From the NCBI RefSeq assembly GCF_016908415.1, contig NZ_JAFBDW010000005.1:186001-250000 (forward strand): DNA of 64,000 bases, given 5' to 3'. Shown here piece after piece: positions 1 through 10,197 of the stretch. The position numbers were made by a program, and so were the translations under genes. Under the pieces are notes generated by a model that saw only the letters and a list, made by a program, of their open reading frames with translations, was not told the DNA's origin and did no database searches. How positions within the stretch are numbered: position 1 is the first letter of the stretch; every line of letters begins with the position of its first letter. This stretch comes from Caldicoprobacter guelmensis. Its GTDB lineage: Bacteria; Bacillota; Clostridia; Caldicoprobacterales; Caldicoprobacteraceae.

Positions 1-1214
1 TGCCTACGCCATTATCCGAAATGGAACTGGTGCGCCACATGAGGGATATTGCAACTAAAAATAAGACAGTTGATGAGTATGTGTGTTTTCTTGGTGCAGG
101 GGCCTATGACCGCTATATCCCCAGCGTGGTAAAGCATGTGCTGGCCCGCCAGGAGTTTTATACTGCCTATACCCCCTATCAGCCCGAGATAAGTCAGGGA
201 ACGCTCCAGGCCATTTTTGAGTACCAAACCATGGTGTGCGAGCTGACGGGTATGGATGTGGCAAATGCCTCGATGTATGATGGTGCCTCGGCATTGGCAG
301 AGGCGGTGTGCATGGCTTGCCAGGCCACGGGCAGGGAAAAGGTGCTGGTTGCTAGATCTGTTCATCCGCAAAGCAGAGAAGTCGTTGGCACCTACAGCAG
401 GTTTAGGGGTATAAAGGTGCAAGAGGTAGGCTATGACGATGGCAGGGTGAACATTGAGGAGTTTAAACAGTTGATGACTCATGATATAGCGGCGGTTGTG
501 GTGCAAAATCCCAACTTTTTTGGGGTCATAGAGCTTCTCGATGAAATTGCTGAAGTGACTCATCATTTTGGTGGCTTGCTGGTTGTAAGCGTAAATCCCA
601 TTTCATTGGCTGTGCTTAAACCGCCGGGACACTGCGGGGCTGATATTGTGGTGGGGGAGGGACAGCCCCTTGGCAATCCTCTCAATTTTGGTGGCCCTTA
701 TCTTGGCTTTATGGCCACAACCCAGAAGTTGATGCGCAGGATGCCGGGTAGGATTGTGGGGCAAACGGTGGATTTACTGGGTAACAGGGCTTTTGTGCTC
801 ACCCTTCAGACCAGGGAGCAGCACATCAGGAGGGAAAAGGCAACATCCAATATATGTTCCAATCAAGCTCTGAATGCTCTGGCGGCTACCGTCTATCTGT
901 CTGTGCTGGGAAGAGAGGGCTTAAAGGAAGTAGCTTTGCTCTCTGTGAGAAAGGCGCATTACGCTTTTGAAAAGCTGACCTCGGATGCGGGTTGCAGCCC
1001 GGTATTTTCAGCGCCGTTTTTTGACGAATTTCTGGTAAAAATCCCTGTTGGGGTGGAAGAGTTGAATAGGGAGCTACTGGAGCGCGGCATCATTGGCGGT
1101 TATGCGGTGGAGAAAGATTATCCGGAGCTTAAAGGTGGTTGGCTATTGGCTGTGACCGAGAAGAGGACCAGGGAAGAAATCGATGCGCTTGTCAGGGAGG
1201 TGAGCAGGTTGTGA
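1..1214 (+). CDS. gcvPA: Glycine dehydrogenase (decarboxylating) subunit 1, 5' partial
   Basis: This is the N-terminal-half subunit of the two-subunit P-protein of the glycine cleavage system, which decarboxylates glycine and passes the aminomethyl group to lipoyl-GcvH. The reading frame is open from base 3, and the residues before the first in-window ATG ([12 protein letters not shown]) match the family, so the true start lies upstream; about 45 residues of the usual ~450 are missing. Family landmarks are [20 protein letters not shown], the GGPYLGFMA stretch and [20 protein letters not shown] near the C-terminus. The last base of its TGA overlaps the start of the second subunit, giving translational coupling. 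Identity is secure. Confidence 0.95.
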   Translation, partial: PTPLSEMELVRHMRDIATKNKTVDEYVCFLGAGAYDRYIPSVVKHVLARQEFYTAYTPYQPEISQGTLQAIFEYQTMVCELTGMDVANASMYDGASALAEAVCMACQATGREKVLVARSVHPQSREVVGTYSRFRGIKVQEVGYDDGRVNIEEFKQLMTHDIAAVVVQNPNFFGVIELLDEIAEVTHHFGGLLVVSVNPISLAVLKPPGHCGADIVVGEGQPLGNPLNFGGPYLGFMATTQKLMRRMPGRIVGQTVDLLGNRAFVLTLQTREQHIRREKATSNICSNQALNALAATVYLSVLGREGLKEVALLSVRKAHYAFEKLTSDAGCSPVFSAPFFDEFLVKIPVGVEELNRELLERGIIGGYAVEKDYPELKGGWLLAVTEKRTREEIDALVREVSRL

Positions 1215-2662
1215 AAAGAAGGCCCCTACTATTTGAGATAAGCAAGCCAGGGCGAAAAGCCTATTCTTTGCCCGATTGCGATGTACCGCAGTTGGCGCTG
1301 GAAGAAATGGTACCTAAGGAGTGCTTGAGGGAAGAAGATGCTATGCTGCCGGAAGTGAGCGAGGTTGACGTTGTCCGGCATTTTACCCGCCTTTCACAGC
1401 TCAATTACGGAGTGGATTCGGGCTTTTATCCCTTAGGGTCCTGTACCATGAAATATAATCCCAAGGTTGACGAGGATGTGGCTTCTCTGGTAGGTTTTAC
1501 TCAGGTGCATCCTCTTCAGCCGGATGAGACAGTTCAGGGATGCCTGGAAATACTGTACAGGATGGATAGGCTTTTGTCGGAGATTACCGGCATGGACAGG
1601 TTTTCGCTTCAACCTGCCGCAGGGGCACATGGCGAAATGACAGGCCTCATGGTCATAAAGGCGTATCACCAACATCGCGGTGATGCTAAACGGAATAAGA
1701 TTATCGTACCTGATTCGGCTCACGGCACCAACCCCGCTTCGGCTGCCATGGTGGGATTCGATGTAGTGGAGGTAAAATCCAACGATAAGGGAGAGGTGGA
1801 TTTAGAGGAGCTCAAGGCTGTGGTAGACGATACCACGGCAGGGCTTATGCTCACCAATCCCAATACTTTGGGCTTATTTGAAAAAAATATACTTGAAATA
1901 GCCGATATTGTCCATAAAGCCGGGGGTTTACTCTACTATGACGGCGCTAACATGAATGCCATCTTGGGGGTAGCCAGGCCGGGTGATATGGGGTTTGACG
2001 TGGTGCATCTCAACCTGCACAAGACCTTCAGTACACCCCACGGTGGTGGTGGCCCGGGTGCAGGGCCTGTGGGCGTCAAGAAGGAGCTTGAGCCTTTCCT
2101 GCCGGTGCCGGTGGTGGAGTTTAAAGATGGCATGTATTATTTAGATTATGACAGGCCGCTTTCCATAGGCCGAGTGAAGTCGTTTTACGGCAATTTTGGT
2201 GTAATAGTTAAGGCTTATGCCTACATCATGTCCATAGGGGCAGAAGGGCTTAGGAAAGTAGCCGAGTCTGCAGTGCTGAATGCCAATTACCTCATGGAAC
2301 GGTTAAAAGAATACTACCACATACCTTACAACCGGAGATGTATGCATGAGTTTGTCATATCGGCTCAGAGGCAAAAGGAAAAGGGCGTATCGGCTCTGGA
2401 CATTGCTAAACGGCTCATGGATTTTGGCTTTCATCCGCCTACCATGTACTTCCCGCTTATAGTAAAGGAGGCGTTGATGATCGAACCTACCGAAACTGAG
2501 AGCAAGGAAACCCTGGATGCCTTTGCCGATGCTTTAATTGAGGTTGCTAGGGAAGTAGAGGAGCAACCTGAAAAGGTAAAAGACGCTCCTCATAGTACAC
2601 CTGTTAGACGGCTTGATGAAGCCAGGGCTGCGAGAAATCCTGTACTCAGGTGGAACCCATAG
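1211..2662 (+). CDS. gcvPB: Glycine dehydrogenase (decarboxylating) subunit 2
   Basis: This is the PLP-binding subunit of the glycine cleavage P-protein, 483 residues from the GTG at 1211. That GTG overlaps the gcvPA stop (GTGA) and has a GGGAGGTGAG ribosome binding site just upstream. A longer in-frame start at 1139 would lie deep in gcvPA and is unlikely. The PLP lysine is in [18 protein letters not shown] near residue 271. Other landmarks are [10 protein letters not shown] near the N-terminus and [12 protein letters not shown]. It is co-transcribed with gcvPA and must pair with it. No clear terminator was seen after it, so read-through into the next gene is possible. Confidence 0.96.
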   Translation: MKRRPLLFEISKPGRKAYSLPDCDVPQLALEEMVPKECLREEDAMLPEVSEVDVVRHFTRLSQLNYGVDSGFYPLGSCTMKYNPKVDEDVASLVGFTQVHPLQPDETVQGCLEILYRMDRLLSEITGMDRFSLQPAAGAHGEMTGLMVIKAYHQHRGDAKRNKIIVPDSAHGTNPASAAMVGFDVVEVKSNDKGEVDLEELKAVVDDTTAGLMLTNPNTLGLFEKNILEIADIVHKAGGLLYYDGANMNAILGVARPGDMGFDVVHLNLHKTFSTPHGGGGPGAGPVGVKKELEPFLPVPVVEFKDGMYYLDYDRPLSIGRVKSFYGNFGVIVKAYAYIMSIGAEGLRKVAESAVLNANYLMERLKEYYHIPYNRRCMHEFVISAQRQKEKGVSALDIAKRLMDFGFHPPTMYFPLIVKEALMIEPTETESKETLDAFADALIEVAREVEEQPEKVKDAPHSTPVRRLDEARAARNPVLRWNP

Positions 2663-2795
2663 AAGCGATAAAAACAGCTAAACCGAGAGAGGAGAGTTGC
2701 TGCACTTACATCGTACAAATTGGTTAAATTAATTATAGATGGTTGAGTGGAACTGTGGGACATATTTGGCGACAAAATGCAGGAGAGAATGGTAC

Positions 2796-3986
2796 ATGGA
2801 TACGTTTGAAGTTATTGCAACGGCTGCGTTTGGGATAGAGGCTGTTGTAGCTCAGGAGGTAAGAGCACTGGGCTATGAAAATGTCAGGGTGAATAACGGT
2901 AAGGTTACCTTCACGGCTGATGCATTGGGCATTAGCCGTGCAAACCTGTGGTTGAGGTCGGCTGATAGGGTGTTCATAAAGATGGGAGAGTTTCCTGCCC
3001 TGACGTTTGAAGAGCTGTTTGAACAGACCAAAGCTCTGCCCTGGGAAGATGTGTTGCCCGAAAATGCGTGTTTCCCCGTCATAGGCAAGTCGGTGAAATC
3101 CAAGCTGTTTAGCGTACCTGACTGCCAGGCTATAGTGAAAAAGGCTATTGTAGAGCGGCTTAAGATGAAGTATCGGAAGAGCTGGTTTGAGGAGGATGGG
3201 CCTAGGTTTGTCATAGAGGTGGCGCTTTTAAAAGATGTGGCTACGTTGGCTATAGATACCAGCGGTTCGGGCCTGCACAAACGCGGTTATCGGCAGCTGG
3301 CAAGTAAGGCACCTCTGAGGGAAACCTTGGCGGCGGCGCTGGTACAGTTAAGTTTTTGGAATCCCCACAGGCTGCTGGTGGATCCGTTTTGTGGTTCGGG
3401 CACTATTTTGATTGAAGCTGCCATGATAGGCCTCAATATGGCGCCAGGGCTTAATAGGACTTTTGATTCCGAGAATTGGCCATGGATTCCTGCTGATGTA
3501 TGGAAACAGGCCAGGGAAGAAGCCCAGGATGCTATACGCCGCGATGTGCGGTTTAGACTGCTGGGCTATGACATCGATGGTAAAGTTTTAAAAATTGCGC
3601 GGCACAACGCAAAATTAGCAGGCGTTGGTGATTATATAGATTTTCATACTCAGCCTTTTGAGAGATTTAGCACTAAGAGAAAATACGGTTGTATCATTAC
3701 AAATCCTCCTTATGGAGAGAGGCTGGGAGACAGACAAGAGGCAGAGAAATTGTACAGGCAAATGGGTCAGGTCTTCAAACCCCTTGATACCTGGTCGCTG
3801 TATATATTGTCGCCGTATGAAGGCTTTGAACGCCTTTTTGGACGCAAGGCTGATCGTAAGAGAAAACTATATAATGGCAGGATAAAGGTATATTATTATC
3901 AGTTTTTTGGCCCCAAGCCTCCTGAACCTAATTTTGAGTCTGAAACAAAAGGCGAGCAGTTGATGTTTGATGCTGGCGAGCTGTGA
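2796..3986 (+). CDS. THUMP-domain class I SAM-dependent RNA methyltransferase (RlmL/YpsC family)
   Basis: Probable 23S rRNA guanine-N2 methyltransferase of the YpsC/RlmL-N family, 396 residues. The N-terminal part (FEVIATAAFGIEAVVAQEV) opens a THUMP RNA-binding domain. The C-terminal half is a Rossmann methyltransferase with the SAM motif VDPFCGSGTILIEAAMIG and the catalytic-type motif NPPYGERLGD, typical of N-methyltransferases of exocyclic amines. I chose ATG 2796 because AGGAGAG lies 8 bases upstream and the protein then begins as relatives do; the upstream in-frame ATG at 2739 has no such signal. It is followed by a bidirectional terminator and faces pckG. The exact modified nucleotide is not readable from sequence. 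Confidence 0.88.
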   Translation: MDTFEVIATAAFGIEAVVAQEVRALGYENVRVNNGKVTFTADALGISRANLWLRSADRVFIKMGEFPALTFEELFEQTKALPWEDVLPENACFPVIGKSVKSKLFSVPDCQAIVKKAIVERLKMKYRKSWFEEDGPRFVIEVALLKDVATLAIDTSGSGLHKRGYRQLASKAPLRETLAAALVQLSFWNPHRLLVDPFCGSGTILIEAAMIGLNMAPGLNRTFDSENWPWIPADVWKQAREEAQDAIRRDVRFRLLGYDIDGKVLKIARHNAKLAGVGDYIDFHTQPFERFSTKRKYGCIITNPPYGERLGDRQEAEKLYRQMGQVFKPLDTWSLYILSPYEGFERLFGRKADRKRKLYNGRIKVYYYQFFGPKPPEPNFESETKGEQLMFDAGEL

Positions 3987-4065
3987 CAATAAACATAGTT
4001 ACGAAAGCTCTTTGTTATCAGAGCATGGCTTAAGTAGAGTTTATTTGCTCAACTTAAGAAGAACG

Positions 4066-4097
4066 AAAAAGGACGGCCGTTAGGGCCGTCCTTTTTT
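4066..4097. terminator. Bidirectional rho-independent terminator
   Basis: Perfect 8-bp stem GGACGGCC (4071-4078) / GGCCGTCC (4084-4091), with an A-run on the left and T6 on the right, so it works on both strands. It separates the convergent methyltransferase and pckG genes. The pckG stop codon (4096-4098) sits inside the T-run. Confidence 0.92.
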
Positions 4098-5898
4098 AAA
4101 CATTATACTCGCGCAACCGCTTTTCAAGCGCATCCAGCTGATGTGCCAGCTCTTTGGGCAACTTATTGCCGAAGGAGGCGTAATATTCGCGAATGGATGC
4201 CACTTCTTGCAGCCACTCGTCACGATCAACCTTCAGAAGCTCCTGCATAGCGCTGTTGCTTATGTCAAGCCCGGTTGTATCGATGGCATCAAGCGTTGGC
4301 ATGTAGCCGATGGGTGTTTCAACCGCTTTGCCTTCGCCAGATACCCTCTCAAAAATCCACTTGATTACTCGGCTGTTCTCGCCAAATCCGGGCCATAGCC
4401 AGTTGCCGTCTTTGTCCTTGCGGAACCAGTTCACCATAAATATCTTTGGTAACTTTTCGGGGTCGGCCATTTTGCCGATATTGAGCCAATGCTGGAAGTA
4501 ATCGCATATATGGTATCCGCAGAAGGGACGCATTGCAAATGGATCGCGACGCACTTTACCGATTTGGTCTGATATAATGGCTGCGGTGATTTCAGAACCC
4601 ATCACTGATCCCAGGAATACCCCGTGGTTCCAGTCAAAGCTTTCGTATACCAGTGGTACCGTGGTGGATCTGCGCCCGCCAAACAGTATAGCCGATATGG
4701 GTACTCCGTTGGGGTCTTCCCATTCGGGGGCAATTGACGGACACTGGCTGGCAGGTGCCGTGAAACGGGCATTTGGATGTGCGGCTGGCGTGTCAGAACC
4801 CGGATACCAATCATTGCCTCTCCAGTCGATGAGATGCCCTGGAGCATCATATCCAATGCCTTCCCACCACACGTCGCCGTCATCGGTCAATGCTGTATTG
4901 GTGAATATGGTATTTTTAGCGATGGTCAACATAGCATTGGGGTTGGAGTGCATTGAAGTACCAGGAGCTACGCCAAAAAACCCTGCCTCGGGATTTATAG
5001 CATACAGCCTGCCGTCCTTGCCAAACTTCATCCAGGCAATGTCGTCGCCTATAGTTTCCACCTTCCACCCAGGGAGGGTGGGAACCATCATGGCCAGGTT
5101 GGTTTTACCACAGGCGCTTGGGAAAGCAGCAGCAATGTATTTGCGTTCACCTTTGGGGTTGGTGATGGCCAGTATAAGCATGTGTTCGGCTAACCAACCT
5201 TCATCGCGTGCCATTACCGAAGCTATGCGAAGGGCAAAGCACTTCTTGCCCAGCAAGGCATTTCCGCCATAACCTGAACCATACGACCAGATCGTTCTCT
5301 CCTCGGGGAAATGACTGATGTATTTCTTTTCCATGGGAGCGCAAGGCCATGTGGTATCTTTTTGGCCTTCGGCAAGCGGTGCACCTACCGAGTGCAGACA
5401 TGGCACGAACTCGCCATCTTCTCCCAATGCTTCAAGCACCTTTTTGCCTATGCGGGTCATTATACGCATGTTAACTACGACGTAAGGGCTGTCGGTCAGC
5501 TCTACGCCTATCTTGGAAATAGGAGACCCAATGGGCCCCATGGAGAAAGGAATGACATACATGGTCCTTCCTCTCATGCAGCCGTCATAAAGTTCGGTCA
5601 TGGTCTTCTTAAGCTCTTCAGGGTCAATCCAATTGTTGGTAGGGCCAGCATCTTCCTTGCTTCTGGAAGCGATAAAGGTTCTGTCCTCAACGCGGGCCAC
5701 ATCCGATGGATGGCTTCTGAAAAGATAGCATCCAGGTTTCTTTTGGGGATTTAGAGGAGTTGCCATCCCGGAAGCTACCATTTCGTTGAGGAGGCGCTGA
5801 TATTCCTCTTCTGATCCATCACACCAGTAAATTCGGTCAGGCTTGCATAGCTTGGCCATTTGATCTACCCATTCCTGCAATTTCTTGTGTTTTGTCAT
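4096..5898 (-). CDS. pckG: Phosphoenolpyruvate carboxykinase (GTP)
   Basis: Catalyses oxaloacetate + GTP = PEP + CO2 + GDP in the cytosol. Its 600 residues are typical of the GTP class; the ATP class is shorter and has different motifs. Seen motifs are the kinase P-loop [15 protein letters not shown] (around residues 260-270), [15 protein letters not shown], and the [15 protein letters not shown] region. The start ATG at 5898 has an AAGGGG ribosome binding site on the minus strand. It is a lone gene between convergent and co-oriented neighbours, with a 547-base upstream region that contains palindromes. In fermentative Clostridia this enzyme often runs in the anaplerotic direction; that role here is inferred. 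Confidence 0.96.
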   Translation of the reverse strand: MTKHKKLQEWVDQMAKLCKPDRIYWCDGSEEEYQRLLNEMVASGMATPLNPQKKPGCYLFRSHPSDVARVEDRTFIASRSKEDAGPTNNWIDPEELKKTMTELYDGCMRGRTMYVIPFSMGPIGSPISKIGVELTDSPYVVVNMRIMTRIGKKVLEALGEDGEFVPCLHSVGAPLAEGQKDTTWPCAPMEKKYISHFPEERTIWSYGSGYGGNALLGKKCFALRIASVMARDEGWLAEHMLILAITNPKGERKYIAAAFPSACGKTNLAMMVPTLPGWKVETIGDDIAWMKFGKDGRLYAINPEAGFFGVAPGTSMHSNPNAMLTIAKNTIFTNTALTDDGDVWWEGIGYDAPGHLIDWRGNDWYPGSDTPAAHPNARFTAPASQCPSIAPEWEDPNGVPISAILFGGRRSTTVPLVYESFDWNHGVFLGSVMGSEITAAIISDQIGKVRRDPFAMRPFCGYHICDYFQHWLNIGKMADPEKLPKIFMVNWFRKDKDGNWLWPGFGENSRVIKWIFERVSGEGKAVETPIGYMPTLDAIDTTGLDISNSAMQELLKVDRDEWLQEVASIREYYASFGNKLPKELAHQLDALEKRLREYNV

Positions 5899-6322
5899 TT
5901 TCTTATAACCCCTTTCTATTTATTTATTACTTAGCTCGGTTGGTAAAACGCCAACCACCTATGAAAGTGGTGGCATTGTGAGAAATTTGGCAATCTAAAC
6001 TATCCTTATTTTGGCAGGATGATTTACATATCCTATTATGGGTTATCTGCTGAAAAGCAGACCTTTCAGTTTTTTGCTGGCTGTTTAATAAATTTAAGAG
6101 GGAATGTTGCCCTCTTTGTTTTCCTCTAGTTTTCAATAGGCCCTACAGTGACTAAAACTATCCAAAATTTTTTCCCAGTATAATAGTAATACAAAATCAA
6201 AAAAATTGCAAGCTTTTCAATGGAATTTGCAAGAATTTTATATAAAAGTTTCAGAGCTAAACCCCTCTTTTGCTGGATATGCTGGTACGTGTTTTATGCA
6301 ATAAAATATGCAAATGGGGAGT

Positions 6323-6335
6323 TTTGACGGTCAAA
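6323..6335. promoter_or_regulatory. Palindrome, candidate operator
   Basis: TTTGAC-G-GTCAAA is a perfect 6+1+6 inverted repeat, itself flanked by TGCAAA (6309-6314) and TTTTGCA. It is about 430 bases upstream of pckG and 110 bases downstream of the deacetylase stop. The factor that binds it is unknown. Confidence 0.35.
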
Positions 6336-6406
6336 TATTTTGCACACCTGCTGAGCTTTTGTTGTAATTTGAAAGGTGTTTACAATTAACTTTCAAGAGA
6401 TTGTGC

Positions 6407-6433
6407 AATGTTTCAAAGAAAAGGCGAAACATT
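6407..6433 (-). terminator. Hairpin after the polysaccharide deacetylase gene
   Basis: AATGTTTC/GAAACATT, an 8-bp stem with an 11-base loop, starts 13 bases beyond the stop codon of the minus-strand deacetylase gene. There is no good T-run, so it may be a weak terminator or an RNA-end stabilising hairpin. Confidence 0.4.
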
Positions 6434-6445
6434 ATTTAATATATG

Positions 6446-7303
6446 TTAATAATATAACAATTGGCCGAGCGTCGCAAATTCATATCCCTCTTTTTTTAGC
6501 GCTGAGATTATTAAAGGGAGGGCTTCCACGGTTGCATGCCTGTTGTTGGGGCCACCCGCGCAGTGCATCAGTATAATGGCTCCGGGATGGGCGTTTTTGA
6601 CCACGCATTGCACGATTTCCTGGGGGTCACTGGTATACCAGTCCATTGAGTCTATTGACCAGATAACGGCTTTATAGCCCAACGCTTTGAGCATCTCCAT
6701 TTGCTGGGGTGTAACCAATCCATATGGTGGCCTGAATACTCTGGTGTTTATTCCCGTTTCCTGAAGTTTGGTGCAGGTTTTCTCTATCTCATTTATGAGT
6801 TCTTCGGTGGATATGAAAGTAGGCCTTATATGGCTCCAGCTGTGATTGGCAATTTCATGTCCGCTTTTGATGATACGATAAATCACTTCTCGATGTTTGT
6901 CCACATTTTGGCCGATTACAAAAAATGTAGCTTTGATATTGTGGTATTGCAGTATATCCAGGACTTTTGTGGTAGTCTGAGAGTCGGGGCCGTCGTCAAA
7001 GGTCAGCGCTATCTTTTTTTCCCGGATGGGAAGGCTGCTTATAAAAGTTTCGGGGTACAGTTGGCACAACTTTGCTGCTTCGTCTCTAAAATTTTTAAGG
7101 CGTGTACGGGTGTTTTCATCCATATTGATAGGGGGTAAAGTTATGGGAGCAGAGATAGGGTATGTCCAATTGGATTTTTCGCTGGGTTTTATGTCTTTCA
7201 GCTCCACAGGATTTGGGCCGGCTATGATGGCTCCCATATTTTGCACCAACATGAAGTAAATAAAAATATAGATTAGCGTGGATATTTTACGTGTAAGCCT
7301 CAA
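6446..7303 (-). CDS. Polysaccharide deacetylase (NodB domain, CE4), exported or membrane-anchored
   Basis: A 285-residue zinc-dependent carbohydrate esterase that probably removes N-acetyl groups from peptidoglycan or another wall glycan. The N-terminus (residues 1-30) is a signal or anchor segment, MRLTRKISTLIYIFIYF and onward. The NodB domain follows: motif 1 TFDDGPDS, motif 2 HEIANHSWSH (zinc histidines), motif 3 RPPYG, and a late ILMHCAG region. The start is a TTG at 7303 with GGGGGC about 8 bases upstream; no in-frame ATG is placed as well. It stands alone, divergent from niaR. Spore-cortex and vegetative wall deacetylases look alike, so the exact role is open. Confidence 0.88.
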   Translation of the reverse strand: MRLTRKISTLIYIFIYFMLVQNMGAIIAGPNPVELKDIKPSEKSNWTYPISAPITLPPINMDENTRTRLKNFRDEAAKLCQLYPETFISSLPIREKKIALTFDDGPDSQTTTKVLDILQYHNIKATFFVIGQNVDKHREVIYRIIKSGHEIANHSWSHIRPTFISTEELINEIEKTCTKLQETGINTRVFRPPYGLVTPQQMEMLKALGYKAVIWSIDSMDWYTSDPQEIVQCVVKNAHPGAIILMHCAGGPNNRHATVEALPLIISALKKEGYEFATLGQLLYY

Positions 7304-7554
7304 TTGCGATCGCCCCCATGGTCTGTATCAAGATATTATTGTGTTTTAAACTTTACTGCTTTATTCTTTAGATAGAGGGATGTTAAACGAAATTAGTGCT
7401 TTATAAATGGGTGGAAATGGTCTTAAAGATGGCAAAGATAGCGAGAGATATACGGTATAAATTTCCATTGGTTTCAAAAAAATGCTATAGAGCAAGTTGT
7501 GTAAAAACAAAAGGACGAAAGAGGAATTTTTCACAAAAACCGGGTTAAAGATGG

Positions 7555-7560
7555 TATAAT
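7555..7560 (+). promoter_or_regulatory. -10 element of the niaR promoter
   Basis: TATAAT lies about 48 bases before the niaR start; the -35 region is weak (TTTCAC-like). It is in the 304-base divergent gap 7304-7607, in which nothing else was recognised. Confidence 0.5.
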
Positions 7561-7607
7561 TATTTACGTGAGGGAAAGGCTTGCTTACAGATAGGGGGTA
7601 AAAGGTT

Positions 7608-8129
7608 ATGACAGCAGATGAAAGGCGGCAGGAAATTTTAAGAATAATAAAGGAGAGCAATCATCCTGTGACGGGTGCTTATCTGGCTGGACGGTTAGGG
7701 GTGAGCAGGCAGGTCATTGTCCAGGATATAGCTATTTTAAGAGCGACGGGCGAAGAGGTCATAGCTACACCTCAAGGATATATGATTCCTAAAGGCTTTT
7801 ATCCTCGGCGTTATCGGCGTGTTATAGCTTGTAAACACTCTGATGAGGGTATTGAGGATGAGTTGATGACCATAGTAGACCTGGGAGGAGCTGTCCTTGA
7901 TGTTAGCGTGGAGCACGCTGTATATGGCGAGTTTAAGGCAAGGCTGATGATAAAGTCACCCAGCGATGTGCGTGCTTTTATGGAAGCCATGAGGAAGGAG
8001 AAGGCAGAGCCTTTGTGTTCGCTGACAGAAGGGGTGCATCTGCATACCATTGAGGCTGATGACCCTGCTGTGCTGGATAGGATTGAAGCGGCTCTAAAGG
8101 AGAAGGGATACCTTCTGAGTCGAGAATGA
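7608..8129 (+). CDS. niaR: Niacin-responsive transcriptional repressor (HTH + 3H domain)
   Basis: A 173-residue DNA-binding regulator of NAD synthesis and niacin-uptake genes. The first ~60 residues form a winged HTH (GAYLAGRLGVSRQVIVQDIAI). The rest is the 3H domain with the conserved histidines in CKHSDEG, VEHAVYGEF and TEGVHLHTIE, which bind metal and nicotinate in relatives. The start ATG follows GGGGGTAAAAGG. It is monocistronic and no NAD gene is adjacent, although a wrecked nadE lies at 37.2 kb. Identity is clear from the domain pair and length; the targets are unknown. Confidence 0.9.
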   Translation: MTADERRQEILRIIKESNHPVTGAYLAGRLGVSRQVIVQDIAILRATGEEVIATPQGYMIPKGFYPRRYRRVIACKHSDEGIEDELMTIVDLGGAVLDVSVEHAVYGEFKARLMIKSPSDVRAFMEAMRKEKAEPLCSLTEGVHLHTIEADDPAVLDRIEAALKEKGYLLSRE

Positions 8130-8161
8130 CCTTTAAAGCAGATTTTAAACGTTTTACAAGG

Positions 8162-9483
<1,322 letters not shown>

Positions 9484-9617
9484 TTTCTTTAAACGATTTT
9501 TTAGAAATGACGATATGGGCTCTAAGGCTGGAAAAGGAAGGTGTCGCGACGGCGCCAAGGTGATAATTGTAGAAGAAGCTGATTAAAAGCAAAAGCGGGA
9601 CAAGCGGGAAAACGTGG

Positions 9618-9646
9618 TTGACACAGAACAGCTATTTTGTTATACT
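9618..9646 (+). promoter_or_regulatory. Promoter of the tRNA-Ser pair
   Basis: TTGACA (9618-9623), 17 bases, TATACT (9641-9646), just before the first tRNA. Confidence 0.85.
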
Positions 9647-9653
9647 ATCTAGC

Positions 9654-9742
9654 GGAGAGATGTCCGAGCGGTTTAAGGAGCTGGTCTTGAAAACCAGTGA
9701 CGCCGAAAGGCGCCGTGGGTTCGAATCCCACTCTCTCCGCCA
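9654..9742 (+). tRNA. tRNA-Ser(TGA)
   Basis: Acceptor GGAGAGA pairs with TCTCTCC; anticodon loop CTTGAAA gives anticodon TGA. It has the long variable arm of a type II tRNA (GACGCCGAAAGGCGCC), the T-loop GTTCGAATC, and CCA encoded in the gene. 89 bases. Confidence 0.96.
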
Positions 9743-9753
9743 TATCTCGATGA

Positions 9754-9847
9754 GGAGAAGTACCCAAGTAGGCCGAAGGGGCGCCCCTGCTAAGGGCGTA
9801 GGTCGGGTAAAACCGGCGCGAGGGTTCAAATCCCTCCTTCTCCGCCA
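9754..9847 (+). tRNA. tRNA-Ser(GCT)
   Basis: Acceptor GGAGAAG pairs with CTTCTCC; anticodon stem CGCCC/GGGCG with loop CTGCTAA gives GCT. It has a long variable arm, T-loop GTTCAAATC, and encoded CCA. It begins 11 bases after the previous tRNA and shares its transcript. Confidence 0.96.
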
Positions 9848-9851
9848 TAGA

Positions 9852-9888
9852 AAAAGGGTGTAGCGGTAAAGCTGCACCCTTTTGTTTT
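9852..9888 (+). terminator. Terminator of the tRNA-Ser operon
   Basis: AAAAGGGTG-TAGC pairs with GCTG-CACCCTTTT (9852-9864 with 9871-9883), followed by GTTTTTG. Confidence 0.9.
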
Positions 9889-9976
9889 TGAACGTATTAA
9901 CTTTTTGCCAGGCGAATATTTTGAGCTTAATTTGAGAAAATATATAAAAAATTGGTAAGCAAGGAGGTAAAATCAT

Positions 9977-10135
9977 ATGCCTGGCAAGGTAAAGTGTGTG
10001 GTGTGTGGTTATCCAACTGATGAAGATTTGGTGGCACAGTGCCCTGGTTGCAATAACTATGTATGCGATGAGTGTGCGGATATTTATGACGGTTATTGCC
10101 AAAATTGTTTTAACAAGGCAAAAGAAGAATATTAA
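9977..10135 (+). CDS. 52-residue cysteine-rich protein with four CxxC pairs
   Basis: A short gene, easily missed, with a perfect AAGGAGG ribosome binding site 7 bases before ATG 9977. The product has cysteines at residues 7/10, 22/25, 30/33 and 41/44, i.e. four CxxC knuckles, enough for two zinc sites in a zinc-ribbon/B-box-like fold. The stretch from VCDECADIYDGYCQNC is acidic and aromatic. The C-terminus is charged (NKAKEEY). It has its own terminator and lies between the tRNA-Ser operon and an MFS gene facing it. No function can be assigned. Zinc storage, protein-protein adaptor or RNA/DNA binding are all possible. The strong start signal, even cysteine spacing and terminator make it very likely a real gene. 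Confidence 0.85.
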   Translation: MPGKVKCVVCGYPTDEDLVAQCPGCNNYVCDECADIYDGYCQNCFNKAKEEY

Positions 10136-10146
10136 GTTGTTAGGAG

Positions 10147-10177
10147 GGACCTCCTTGCTGTAACGGGAGGTCCTTTT
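10147..10177 (+). terminator. Terminator of the small cysteine-rich gene
   Basis: GGACCTCC (10147-10154) pairs with GGAGGTCC (10166-10173), followed by TTTT and more T-rich sequence. Confidence 0.85.
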
Positions 10178-10197
10178 GCTCTTTATTTTTGAAGTTT

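Larger units (their letters stand above)
5899..6445 (-). promoter_or_regulatory. pckG upstream region (547 bp, no gene)
   Basis: No convincing gene; the 69-codon minus frame at 5927-6136 has no ribosome binding site or protein-like composition. On the minus strand a weak promoter can be drawn: TTGCAA (6206-6211), 17 bases, TACTAT (6183-6188). Two short hairpins lie in the presumed leader: CTGAAA/TTTCAG (6050-6069), and AAGAGGG/CCCTCTT (6096-6116) with a 7-base loop. No known riboswitch core was recognised. Confidence 0.35.

Noticed and set aside
4577..5272. 231-codon plus-strand frame
   Set aside because: It lies fully inside pckG on the other strand, has no ribosome binding site, and the pckG protein is unmistakable.
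5927..6136. 69-codon minus-strand frame upstream of pckG
   Set aside because: No start signal, low-complexity Gln/Ser-rich sequence, and it overlaps small hairpins of the leader.
7361..7660. 99-codon minus-strand frame across the niaR promoter
   Set aside because: It overlaps the niaR start and promoter, and its hydrophobic sequence fits AT-rich noncoding DNA.
9618..10102. Frames on both strands across the tRNA-Ser pair
   Set aside because: Their translations are just the tRNA sequences (e.g. the RVGFEPT-type artefact), not proteins.
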